Source: Perilla frutescens (Eukaryota; Streptophyta; Magnoliopsida; Lamiales; Lamiaceae). From it: a DNA stretch of 64,000 nt. Below the pieces are notes generated by a model. That model worked only from the letters and a program-made list of their open reading frames with translations. It was not told the origin of the DNA and did no database searches. Shown here one piece after another: positions 44,592-54,575 of this stretch (positions within the stretch are counted from its first letter, which is position 1; each line of letters begins with the position of its first letter). The stretch spans positions 47,427,001 through 47,491,000 of the forward strand of contig BRKX01000009.1 in the NCBI GenBank assembly GCA_026008535.1. The letters run 5' to 3'. A program made the position numbers and the translations under genes.

Positions 44592-46024
44592 TGATAAACA
44601 TGGCTTTTACATGCATTTGAGGAGTTGTATGGTTCATATTCGAAGATTAATACATGCGTTCGTTGAGTTTTTATACTAGTTTCGAGTTTCCGTGTGCTAT
44701 TTGATGTTTTGGTGTTTCTTGTGCAAGTTTGAGCTGAATTTGAGATTTATCCAAGATCCAATTCAAGGAGAAAAGTTTCTAGAAAGATAGAGGATCAAGA
44801 GAGGGTCACAACACAACTTGAATCGGGTCAAACGGACGAGAAACGAAGGAGAACGGAGCAAAACGGTGGAAGCGCGCGGAGCTGCCGGCCTACCCGCCGA
44901 CCGGCGGGTTGAGGCCGCCGACCGACGGCCAAATCGGCGGTTTTCACTGTTTTGGCCGCCGATCCAGCCTCTAATCTGTTGGTGGGGGCCGCCGGTCGGC
45001 AGGGCTTCACTTACGGGTCGGCGGGATCAATGTTTTTGGCCCCCGGGACGCGTTTTCGGCCCACGAACTCATCTTTCGGCCAGAATTTTCGATACCTAGT
45101 ATAAATAGGATTTATTTGGATATTTTTCTAACACTTTATTCATTATTTTTCCAAACTTATTTTACTTTCGAGGTTTGCTGTGAACATTCAAGAAAGAAGA
45201 ATTCAAGTTTTAATCAACAAATCGTCATTCCGGTTTTTCTATTCTATTGCACATTTATTTTATGTCAATGTTTATTGTTATTTCTATTATTTCTATGGTT
45301 TTAATTATGCGTGAGTAGTCTTTTATTGATTCTAGAGTATGCAAAGCATGATTGAAGCTATGTATTTAATTTAATCTTGTTATTTTTCCCTTCCGATTAT
45401 TGTGTTCAATTGTTCAAGAACTTTTGATTTCATGCTTAATTACTGATCACAATTGATGCATGCTAGCTAGTTAATTTGAGTCCTGACGGAGATAATTAAT
45501 TAGTGAAATTAATTAAATAATTTGATACACGTTCTAAGGAATCTGTAGGGGAATTTAAATTTGTGGTTCTATCGGGAGTTAGTAAATTAACCTAGAGGCG
45601 AAAGCAATTGGTTGTTTGTTAATCTGCTTCTACCTTGAGACCTGACGGAGATAGGTAGATATATTTTTGATTCCTCACCTTCAATCGGATTAAAATTGGG
45701 AAAGATTAGGATTAAATTGAATCATAGTGGATACATGTGTGATGCATTCCCTAGGATTGGTATTTCATTAATTGTTTGAGTTTGATTATTTGCTTAGTTT
45801 ATTTACTTGTGTTTATTTGGTTCTATTTCTGTTCTTTTATTTTATTTAAATTCGTGTCTAGTTTTAGTAAACTCATAAATTGGTAGCCTGGATAATAGAG
45901 AATTGTCAACTTAGTACTCAGTTGTGTCAAATAGTCAGTCGGTGTGGATACGATACTCGATTTGCTTGCTATATTGCATTGTCCTGTGTTAGTTGCAGAA
46001 TTGTGCATAATAAATAGTGCATCA
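44592..46024 (+). repeat. 3' LTR, complete (1433 bp)
   Basis: Ends TGATAAAC...GTGCATCA. A GC-rich block with repeated GCCGGCC/GGCGGG words at 44865-45070 gives chance open frames. A possible TATA box (AGTATAAATAGG) is at 45099-45110. Confidence 0.86.
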
Positions 46025-46504
46025 GAGTCATGCAAAAATGTGTTTTTACTACTTTTTCTTACTTTGCGATTAAAGAGTAATGAAATTGAAAAAGCTAGGG
46101 TAGTTTTTTTACCTTTTTCCAGTTTGAACTTGAATCGTTCTTATTTTCCGACATTGTTGCTTTGCTTGGTTCGATTTTAATGCAAAGCCTCGTCTTGATT
46201 TCGATTTCTTGAGTTTGAATCGCAGTTTTTCGTCGATGATTTCAGTTTTGCAGTTTGAAAATTGAATCTCGCAACTTTTTTATTTCAGTTCTTCGTGAAA
46301 CGATGCTACTATTCACTTAAATTTCTTTTCCGATTTTACCTTTAATGAGAAGCACCAATTGAAAATTTTCATTTTAATTACAAAATTGCCATTGAGATAT
46401 CTGTTCTAATCCGAACCATCCAGATAATGAAATGGGTGGATGTGATAGATTCCTAGTTCCACATGGGGGAGGATTCCCACCAGATCCAAATCCACCCCTA
46501 TCTA
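46025..46504. other. intergenic stretch, no gene seen
   Basis: Moderately AT-rich with no coding family recognised. It follows directly on the LTR end. Confidence 0.45.
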
Positions 46505-46548
<44 letters not shown>

Positions 46549-46552
<4 letters not shown>

Positions 46553-48386
46553 TGGGTTCCAGAAGGAACCACACCCTAGGTGAGAACCGAGAACTAATCT
46601 GAGTCATAGATCTGCTATATTTCGACTGCCAAGATATGCTCCAGATTTTAAAAAACGCGGTGGCATAATTGTAGTAACGTCTAACTTTGCTGCCCATGAA
46701 TCTTAGTAAGGGTAAAACCGGAAATTTCAATGTATATGTGATTTTCGTGTATATTTTCCAATTTAAGGTTTTAGCATTGTCATTTCCTATTTTAGCACTG
46801 TCATGACTTATTTTAGCACTGTCATCACTTATTTTAACATTAATATGACCTATGTTTAACCTTTTTTTTAGCACGGTCATGGTCTTTTAACATTGCCATC
46901 AAACAAATTAATTATATTTGGATGAAAGAAGCGTTAATTTAATCAGTTTTGTGCTAAAAGGCTCAGCCACTCATGCATTTTTTTGCTTATAATGCAATGT
47001 TTGGATTTCTATTTTAGCACTGTCATGACCTTTTTTAGCACTATCATGACTTATTTTAGCAGTAACATTGTCATGACTTATTTTAACACTAACATTGTCA
47101 TGACTCATTTTAGCACTATTATAGCTCTTTTTAGCACCGTCATGACTTATTTTAACACTGTCATAACTTATTTTAGCACTAACATGACCCTTGTTTAGCA
47201 TTACAATAAAAAAAATATCATCGGCATCATAAAAAAACAATGAACAAACACTGTTACATGTTGTTGAATTATGAATATAGTACGCAAATACTATTACAAT
47301 TGCAAACTCTCATTTTTAGCATTAACATAATGCTATATTAGCATTATGATTAAAAACTTGTCATAATCATTACAATTAGCACTATAGTTTAGAGTTTAGC
47401 ATTGTATATGCGATTTACGTGTATATTTTTCAATTTAGGGTTTTAGCATTGTCATTCCCTATTTTAGCACTGACATTACTTATTTTAGCACTAACATTGT
47501 CATGACTTATTTTAGCACTAACATGACGCTTGAATAATTCACAGTAGTGCTAAACTAGGTTACAACAGTGCTAAAATAGTTCACAGTAGTGCTAAAGTAC
47601 TCATAGTGAAAAATTCAAAATAACAGCTTAATTAGCTTTGTCAACCTAAGTGCTAAAATAGATCACAGTAGTAACCTATTTTAGTACTGTTGTAACCTAT
47701 TTTAGCACATTAATATATCACACTAATTCATCAAATCAAGCCATAAAAGGGCTCAAGACAAACACGACGAGCTACACACATATAAATGCATCAATTATAA
47801 CATAATTTTAATCGAATGCACACTATTTCAGGAAAACAAATTACAAACTTGCATAAGTTTGAGAACATACACACAGTCACACATACATGTATGGTTAGAG
47901 TAATTAATTAAGTAGTTGGATGAGGATCGAGTGATCATTTTTAGCATTCGCATTAATTTGCAGCAAAACACACAATCCTCCCAGAATTAGGACAACCGCA
48001 CCGCAACATCCAATAACTAATAATTTCCTATACATGTGGATATATAGCATTGGAAACGTGTCGCCGTTCGAGTGGATCATATCATCAGTACTTAAGACAG
48101 ATGAAACATCGAAAAATTATTTGCTTGATGCCCTCTATTACGAGGAAGAAAAATGGGGAGATGTTGAGGAAGAAGACGAATTACAGACGGAAAGAAATTC
48201 ATTTCAAATAAAACACAATTCCTAAATTACAAAAAAAAACCCTTGGTTCATTAAAAACTCAGTAATATTACAATAATGCCACCACTTTTTTTTTTTAAAT
48301 AGATCTTGGCCATCTAAATCAGAGCAATATGTGGCTGAGATTAGTACTCAGTTCTCACATGGGTGTGTGGTTCTCACATGATCCCA
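46549..48386. mobile_element. unclassified non-autonomous element with inverted ends and internal minisatellite
   Basis: The left end (GGGTTGGGTTCC, GAACCACACCCTAGGTGAGAACCGAGAACTAATC in part) and the inverse of the right end (GGGATCATGTGAGAACC, ACACCCATGTGAGAACTGAG, TACTAATCTCAG) match block by block. Both ends abut TA repeats (46505-46548; 48408-48424). A degenerate related end occurs at 51090-51160. The inside is dominated by the TTTTAGCAC minisatellite. No transposase is seen. The class (Mutator-like or Helitron-like) is undecided. Confidence 0.6.
46760..47725. repeat. TTTTAGCACTGTCATGAC minisatellite, changing orientation
   Basis: From 46760 to about 47525, units of about 22-26 bp (TTTTAGCACTGTCATGAC and TTTTAGCACTAACATTGTC forms) recur in plus orientation, in two blocks. 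At 47535-47665 the inverse form (GTGCTAAAATAG, CACAGTAGTGCTAAA) dominates, then the plus form returns. Inverse neighbours could fold as hairpins. Open frames across it are by-products of the repeat. Confidence 0.75.
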
Positions 48387-48827
48387 TCTCTCTCTCTATG
48401 TATGTGTATATATATATATATATAGATATATATTGAAAATCTTTATTCGACTGCTGCAATTAATGTTATACGGTATCCAAACATTGGTTATATTCCATGT
48501 CCACTATTTATTTCATTGAATTTTTTTAGGTATATATTTTTTCTTATGATTCACTCAATCTCATAAGTTTTGAAATTGTGCATTTGTATTTATAATTTTG
48601 TATTTATTAAGTAGTCACTTAATATTTTTAATCGTAATGTTTTTATGTGATTTACCTAAAGTAGTTTTTTGTGTGATGCTTCATATTAACGCATGCTAAA
48701 ATATGTGGGAATTGGGATGTTCATAAATAAGAAAAAAAACGTACAGTAAGTATTTCCAGAAATTACATCAAATATCTAAGCCTGTACTGTCAACTATGTT
48801 TATGAAGAATATTATATCTTAATCCCA

Positions 48828-50408
48828 CTACTTAGAGCGCAAAGATGGAATGCTCTGTTCATTCTTGAACAAGTTGTGAGGATCAACTACAGTTTTCACT
48901 CGAACAAGGCGATTGAAATTATTCTTGAAATATTTCATGCCCCAAATGCTGGCTTGTGCGTAACCGGTCTTTCTATGAACGTTATTGACTCCGATGTCGA
49001 GATCTCTATAGTTGAGGTATGCTTGCCTGGGGAATTTTGAAACATAAGGCGTCATGTAACTGTAATACCTCCTGCTCCAATTTATGTACCTGTCTGAATT
49101 TTGAGACTCATCATTGTCCCAATAAACCAAACCTGCAAGTTTATACAAGTTACCAGCCCTATGAGGAAACGGAGTGGCGGACTCAGAGATTTCATCCATT
49201 CTTCCACCGTATGGGACCATCCAGATAATAGTCCCATAGGCTTCTGGTTCATATAACTGTCTGATGATCCCTTCAAACACGAATTCAGGAATTGGTTGCT
49301 GCACATAATCTGATTTCACTTTGGCGGATCTTACGTTCCGATCAGTTCTGTTGAGCAGAACTTCAAGAGGCCCCGCCGGAATTTGGTTCATAGTGAAGGC
49401 TGATTCGATCCAACTCACTTCGGAGCATTCTTCTCTCACGATCCCCAACTCCGGGAAACTTTCTTGCATCAATGCGAGTAATCTGTCAATCCCACCGAGG
49501 AAAAGTGAAGCGAAATTTGCTTGGATCGTCGAATTCACCCGATTAAAGGTGACTCCGATGAACAAATCCTTATCGGCTTTCGGAGCCACGTATTGCCAGC
49601 GGTGAAGGAGTTGAGTAACATTTTGAGTCCTAATCACTGAGAAAACAGTGACTCTTTCTGGAACATCCACCAATTGTACCTTCCATGCAACAATTACACC
49701 GAAGCTTGCACCTCCGCCGCCTCTGATAGCCCAGAACAAATCTTCGCCCATTGATTTTCTGTCAAGAATTCTGCCATTAGCGTCGACTATTCTAGCATCG
49801 ATGACATTGTCTCCCGCCAGGCCGTATTTTCTCATCATGGCGCCGTACCCTCCTCCACTGATGTGTCCACCAACACCCACAGACGGGCAAAGGCCAGCAG
49901 GAAATCCCAGAACTGGGCTTTTCTCTGCAATCCTGTAGTATACGGAACCGAGCGTTGCACCTGCTTCGATCCATGCAGTTTTCTCCTCGACATTGACAGC
50001 TACTTCACTGAGATTGATCAAATCAACGATCACAAACGGAACTTGTGATACGTAAGAAAGTCCCTCGAAATCATGGCCACCACTTCGAGTTCTGATTTCC
50101 AGATCACTTTCTTTGGCGCAGTATATGATAGCAGGGATTTGGGATTCATGTTCTGGGGTTATAATCACTTGGGGTTTCGGAGTTGACTCTGTATCTAATC
50201 TCAGGTTTCGGATGGAGAATTTCAGGACGGGAGTGTATGATGAGTTGGTAGTGGTATAAACATCATTTGAAATCGAGGAGTAATTATTCTGGAACTGCTC
50301 GGAGAGACATTCCAGAAAATCATCGTGCCCATAAGTAGAAGCCGCCGATGAGCATGAGATGATGAGAAGAAGAATGAATGAGAGAGTTGAGATTGAAGGA
50401 GTTTTCAT
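48828..50408 (-). CDS. berberine bridge enzyme-like flavin oxidoreductase 2 (intronless, 526 aa)
   Basis: A near-identical paralogue of 25890-27473 with the same signal peptide, FAD domain, His112/Cys174 bicovalent flavin pair, Val177, Tyr188, YLNYRDLD segment and glycosylation sequons. Substitutions relative to gene 1, read by eye: A8T, V25T, D26Y, S60P, E102D, V210A, L459F, V472I, G479R, S482G and F513L. The C-terminus ends SLRSK instead of SLRYNF because of a small indel at the stop. None touches the flavin-attachment residues; L459F to S482G cluster around the BBE domain near the YxNYRDLD active-site strand. The frame is intact, so both genes may be expressed. Predicted secreted FAD oxidase; substrate unknown. 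Confidence 0.95.
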   Translation of the reverse strand: MKTPSISTLSFILLLIISCSSAASTYGHDDFLECLSEQFQNNYSSISNDVYTTTNSSYTPVLKFSIRNLRLDTESTPKPQVIITPEHESQIPAIIYCAKESDLEIRTRSGGHDFEGLSYVSQVPFVIVDLINLSEVAVNVEEKTAWIEAGATLGSVYYRIAEKSPVLGFPAGLCPSVGVGGHISGGGYGAMMRKYGLAGDNVIDARIVDANGRILDRKSMGEDLFWAIRGGGGASFGVIVAWKVQLVDVPERVTVFSVIRTQNVTQLLHRWQYVAPKADKDLFIGVTFNRVNSTIQANFASLFLGGIDRLLALMQESFPELGIVREECSEVSWIESAFTMNQIPAGPLEVLLNRTDRNVRSAKVKSDYVQQPIPEFVFEGIIRQLYEPEAYGTIIWMVPYGGRMDEISESATPFPHRAGNLYKLAGLVYWDNDESQNSDRYINWSRRYYSYMTPYVSKFPRQAYLNYRDLDIGVNNVHRKTGYAQASIWGMKYFKNNFNRLVRVKTVVDPHNLFKNEQSIPSLRSK

Positions 50409-50468
50409 GGAATTTATGATTTAGAGAAGATGAATTTGTGTTAAGAGAGTCCTTGCAATAATACCTTC

Positions 50469-50478
50469 TATTTATAAG
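50469..50478 (-). promoter_or_regulatory. TATA box of BBE-like gene 2
   Basis: The minus strand reads CTTATAAATAG about 61 bp upstream of the start codon, in the same position as in gene 1 but with CTTATA for CCTATA. Confidence 0.72.
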
Positions 50479-51161
50479 CTTCTTAATTTGTTAGAAGGAA
50501 ACGCCAAACGCGTATAGTTAGTTCCTCAGAATTGAAGCGCACCATCTTCAAATTTCACTTTGAAATTGACTTTTCAAAATTTCATCATTCTTAGTTGAAA
50601 TTGGAACCTCAATTCAATTTTAAATCATATCCTTCTTATAAATTCTACTGCATATATAATTTTCTTGGCCGCGTGGATGATAATTGAATGACCGAATAAA
50701 ATAGCTTTATCTTGCACAGTGATCCAATTTTGCAGACCATTTTCTTTCATGACATTCTAGGTTATCTGAAAATATTTCAAACTTACTCGATTTCACATTT
50801 TAAATTTTGGTGTCTGCATTCCACCGAGGAATAAGTCAATTATAATTTAACGAACGAGTAGTAATTTTGCAAACTACAAATATACAATTACACGGGAATT
50901 TTTTTTTTTTTACTGGTTTCGATGGTTTTTGTTCTTGTTTTTTTGTTTGATACGGGAATTAACTTCAGCACAAGTAGTTTTCTAGATTATTTGGCCTCTT
51001 TACCAAAATATTTGTTTATACTTATAATATCAATGGCATAGTGCGTGTGCATAGTGCGTGTGCCATATATGTAGAGTATATTAATATATATATTAGAGTT
51101 CAAATGAGAACCCAATTTCTATGTAGGAATTAGAAACCAATCCAAGCCGCCAATTCATTTA

Positions 51162-52700
51162 GACAAAAACTTGTATAAGATCCTCTAACGGATCTCTTAT
51201 ATTAGACGGGTCAAATAATGCCCAAACCCACTCCAAAACCCGCCCACCCTCCCATTTCGAGACAGGTCCAGGCGCAGGCTCAAGCCCATATGGCGTGTCT
51301 AATATGCTGTGGTGATTTAAAAAAAAAAAAAAAAATTCTGGCGGGCCTTACCCACAACCAAGCCCAAATTATGTGTTTTTTTTTTTTCCGGCTCAGTGGT
51401 TGTTGGGGCTTTTTGCCCACTCCTTTTTCTTCTTTCTTCTTCTTTTTTTCTTTCTTTCTTCTCGTTTTTGTTCGTTTCTTTTTTTTTTCTTTTTTCTTTT
51501 TTATTTTTATTTTTTTTATTGAATGTCTAGAATCTCAGTTCTGTCAATAGGACCACTAAATATTTGATATGATGTCTAAAAATTTACGAGCAATATTTTT
51601 TCTATCAAACAAACCGTATCTTTAGAGCTTCGAACATTGAGAAAATGATTGGATTGGAAAAACTAATTGCGGCAAACACAACTTTTAAAACCTCATATTG
51701 ACATTAACTTTAGATTTTTAACAATTACAACCACCTCCAAAAAAAAACAATAAAACTAATTCATTTTAATGGTATAGGTCAGACAAACCTTACTTTAAAA
51801 AAAATGAAAATATTGTTATTGCAATGAAAGTAAGTATCATTAATTATAAGGTAAAGTATCATTATCTATGATATGAACTATCAGTAGCTTTGAGGTTAAT
51901 TAAACTTTAATTATCAAACCAATAACAAAATGTATTAGTAACATTAGCTATGAAATGAAGTATCATTAACTATGAAGTTAAGTATCATTAGATATAAATT
52001 TGGCAACATATCATTAACTATTAAGTGAAGTATCATTAGATATATATTTGGTGAAGTATCATTAACTGTGTGTGAAGTATCATTAATTAGGGATGAAGTA
52101 TCCTTAACTCGGAAGTGGAGTATAATATGATATTATTGATGATTAAACATTAATTATCAAATCAAGAATAGATAAATGTCATTAACTATGAGTAGAGGCA
52201 GAAGAAAGTATCACTAATTATAAAGAAAAATATCACTAATTGCAGAAGAAAGTATCACTAATTAGAAGAAAAGTATCACTAATTGTAGAAGAAAGTATCA
52301 CTAATTAGAACAAAAGTATCACTAATTGCAGAAGAATGTATCACTAATTAGAAGAAAAGTACCACTAATTGCAGAAGAAAGTATCACTAATTAGAAAGAA
52401 AAGTATCACTAATTGCAGAAGAAAGTATCACTAATGAGAAGAAAAGTTTCACTAATTACTAAAGAAAGTATCACTAATTACAAAAAGAAAGTATCACTAA
52501 TTAGAAAGAAAAGTGTGAGTTTAAAGCATAATCTCAAATTCAGAATCGGATCTATGAATACAATAAAAACTCATTCTTGAACAAAAAAAAAAATTATTTC
52601 ATTATCATAGAGAAAAATATTATTGATTACAAAAAAAAGGTATCACTAATTACAAAAGAAAGTAACACTAATTACAAATAAAAGTATCACTAAAAATCTT
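51162..52700 (-). repeat. dispersed modular repeat, copy B (inverted relative to copy A)
   Basis: In reverse order to copy A: the GACAAAAACTTG...TTAGACGGGTC module (51162-51213), the ACCCGCCCACC segment, the pyrimidine tract (51420-51520), then the AGTATCATTAA/AGTATCACTAA array (51826-52695). The shared order of otherwise unrelated modules indicates one repeat family. A poly-A run at 51319-51335 and a poly-T run at 51373-51386 flank a GGGCTT segment. No transposase is seen. Confidence 0.62.
51826..52695 (-). repeat. AGTATCACTAATTAG minisatellite
   Basis: A degenerate first part (AAGTATCATTAACTATGA-type, 51826-52110) is followed by a regular part (52200-52520) alternating AGTATCACTAATTGCAGAAGA and AGTATCACTAATTAGAAGAA-type units of about 19-22 bp. 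A short decayed tail runs to 52695. The inverse motif (AATTAGTGATACTT) occurs in copy A at 2680-2870 and a trace in copy C at 63888-63930. Confidence 0.75.
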
Positions 52701-53230
52701 CAACCCTGTCTCGATCTTGTAGATATGCTACAAACTCAAAATCCAAAATAGATCTAAGAATTATTCAAAACAATACAAATCTCCATAGATGCACTAAAAA
52801 ATCGAAATACATGAATTTATTCTCTTCTTTACAGATAATATTACATACACAGACGGATCAACATCTACTAAAAAATAATTCAACCATTGTTTCAGTGTTA
52901 AGATAATTAAACATACGAAAACTTAAAACAAATGAATATATATGTCTTCTTCAACGTTTTCACTTTGTTCAAAAGCTTCGATTTTTTTTTAAATGTACTC
53001 TCCAACAAAGCATACGAAACGGAGCATTGAATATGAGCATAATTAAGTCACGTACAATCTCAAACAGAACAAGGAAAAAAAACAAACACACACAAAAATG
53101 ATAAAGATAGGTTTATCACACAAAAAATCAATGACGAAACGATATTCAGAGCCTAAACCCTCAGAATAAACACGAAGAATTCCTCAATTAATCCGAAAAC
53201 ATGAAATAGCATCATCTACGAACCAAGTGA
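52701..53230. other. AT-rich intergenic stretch, no gene seen
   Basis: No coding or RNA feature recognised between the minisatellite and the Rab fragment. Confidence 0.45.
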
Positions 53231-53261
53231 TCTAAGAAAAATGGAATGATTTGGAACTGAA

Positions 53262-53553
53262 CTGACCATTTTGGTGGTGGTGGTGGATGCAGATCAGAAC
53301 ATGGGCGGTGCCTCCTATCGTCTCTGTGTTGTTCCTGGTCGGCGATGTCCCAGACCTGCGCCTTGACCTCCTTGCCGTCGACCTGCACCACCTTCGTCTA
53401 AAACTCAACTCCGATGGTGGCTTTGGAGTTGTGGTCGAACTCATCTCTCGCGAAGCGGGAGAGCAAGTTGGATTTGCCCACAGTTGAATCTCCGATCACA
53501 ACTATTTTGAACAGATATTCCTCTCTGTCTCTGTCCTCCGCCATTGCTGCCAT
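53262..53553 (-). pseudogene. RabA-type small GTPase, first-exon fragment with stop
   Basis: Starting at ATG 53553: 51 residues are open ([11 protein letters not shown]-loop GDSTVGKS at residues 21-28, [10 protein letters not shown], switch [10 protein letters not shown]), then TAG at 53398-53400 where a Gln codon is expected. The frame continues with KVVQVDGKEVKAQVWDIADQE: the conserved DTAGQE of G3 has become DIADQE. Similarity ends there. Exon 2, with the NKxD and C-terminal prenylation motifs, is absent. RabA proteins direct trans-Golgi to plasma-membrane traffic; this fragment cannot. The GA-rich leader upstream resembles a genuine 5' untranslated region, so it derives from a gene rather than from processed mRNA alone. 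Confidence 0.82.
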
Positions 53554-53560
53554 CGGAATG

Positions 53561-53562
<2 letters not shown>

Positions 53563-53591
<29 letters not shown>

Positions 53592-53641
53592 GTTTTTTGA
53601 TCCGATTAGGGCAATGAGAGAGAGAGAGAGAGAGAGAGAGA
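53563..53641 (-). repeat. two GA microsatellites in the Rab fragment leader
   Basis: GA runs at 53563-53588 and 53616-53641 (CT on the coding strand) lie just upstream of the Rab start codon, as in many plant 5' untranslated regions. Confidence 0.8.
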
Positions 53642-53700
53642 TAAGCTGATTCTTTTTTAATATATATATATGGCCGGGTCGGATCCGAGTCGAGTGGAGA

Positions 53701-53748
53701 TCCGTCTAACATAATAGACCCGTTAGACGGTTTCACACAAGTGTGTCC
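53701..53748 (+). repeat. GACCCGTCTAA-type module next to the Rab fragment
   Basis: TCCGTCTAACATAATAG, ACCCGTTAGACGG and CACACAAGTGTGTC align with the module at 3565-3617. A GGGTCGGATCCGAGTCG patch precedes it. It may mark the end of the element that carried or truncated the Rab fragment. Confidence 0.6.
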
Positions 53749-53760
53749 CATTCATTTATT

Positions 53761-54310
53761 TTACACGGTCAAGGTGATCTAAATAAATGGGGTCAAAATT
53801 ATAATTTTTTTATAATTGTATTAAGTTAAGGGCATAATATTAATAAAAGAATCTCTAGAAAATAAAAAATCCCCTATTTTATGAAATTTTCTATCTTTAT
53901 GGAATTTCTTATCTTCTCATCCAACATACTATGATCTTATTTTTCTTATACACTAATAATTCCATCGTAATTGGTAGAAAATAATTGTTATCAATTTTTT
54001 ATTCAATTTTTTCTCCATCTACGATTTTATTGTTACCCATTGTTTTTGTCAATTGAAATATCTCTTTTTCTTTTGTCAATTTCTTCACCACAAAATCATT
54101 TTCATGTCTATTAAATTTTCTTTCTTAGTTTTAGTTGGTTCGAAACATAAGTGTATATTCTTTTCATTTTTTAATTTATTTTTTGTCAATCTTTCATTAA
54201 ATATTATAATATGTGATTGTCGTATTAACATTTTGTATTAGCCAAAAAAATATTGTTAAATCGTATTGTTAATTTTAAGCTAGCTAACTATATGTTAATA
54301 AATTCATTAT
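53761..54310. other. AT-rich intergenic stretch, no gene seen
   Basis: T-rich on the plus strand; nothing recognised. Confidence 0.45.
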
Positions 54311-54315
54311 TCACA

Positions 54316-54575
54316 GAGCAGTACCATGGTGTTGTCTTGGTAACGAATTAGTAAGTCGTGTGATGCATAGTAACGGTTTGTTGGTTACTGTCACGGACAT
54401 GGTCGCGGAAAAAGGAATTGACAGTGCATCGGCGGCTAGGGCTCAAGAAGAGAAGCAGAATTGGGAAAGATGCAATCTTCATTTGGGATTGAGTATTGGA
54501 TCGGGTTCTGAAGAAGAATTGGAAACACAGGAGTCGGGTCACGAAAACGGGTCGAATAGCAAAGAGGAAGTGTAG
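54316..54575 (+). pseudogene. unidentified ORF fragment
   Basis: An open frame after a possible splice acceptor (TTCACAG) reads AVPWCCLGNELVSRVMHS, then LLVTVTDMVAEKGIDSAS and LHLGLSIGSGSEEELETQES, stopping at 54575. No family is recognised. Acidic composition and the LTR-like sequence directly downstream (TATATAAATGC near 54713-54725) suggest the 3' end of a retrotransposon polyprotein, but this is inference. Confidence 0.3.

Larger units (their letters stand above)
40282..46024 (+). mobile_element. second gag-protease-only LTR retrotransposon (TR-GAG-like), 5' truncated
   Basis: Order: truncated left LTR, tRNA-Asp-type primer site, gag-protease frame with one stop, about 1.6 kb of non-coding DNA, polypurine tract, complete right LTR. 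No reverse transcriptase, RNase H or integrase motif was found. The first 659 bp of the left LTR are missing, and the break abuts a truncated MITE. The N-terminal half of Gag is deleted. It belongs to a different LTR family from 11156-18613. Confidence 0.85.
48650..50885 (-). repeat. segmental duplication, copy 2 (contains BBE-like gene 2)
   Basis: Partner of 25665-27955. Same order of blocks, including upstream TATA, GACCGAATAAAATA and GAATAAGTCAAT. Edges are approximate. Confidence 0.85.

Noticed and set aside
44818..45099. 93-residue open frame rich in Arg and Pro
   Set aside because: It falls in the GC-rich palindromic block of an LTR; composition by-product.
46506..47240. Ser/Asp/Lys repeat proteins on the minus strand
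   Set aside because: The open frames are generated by the TTTTAGCAC minisatellite.
48034..48225. 63-residue acidic open frame
   Set aside because: It falls inside the minisatellite-bearing element with no family match. Short enough to be chance.
52200..52520. CRISPR-like regular repeat spacing
   Set aside because: Units are contiguous, vary by drift and have no unique spacers. The genome is a plant nuclear genome.
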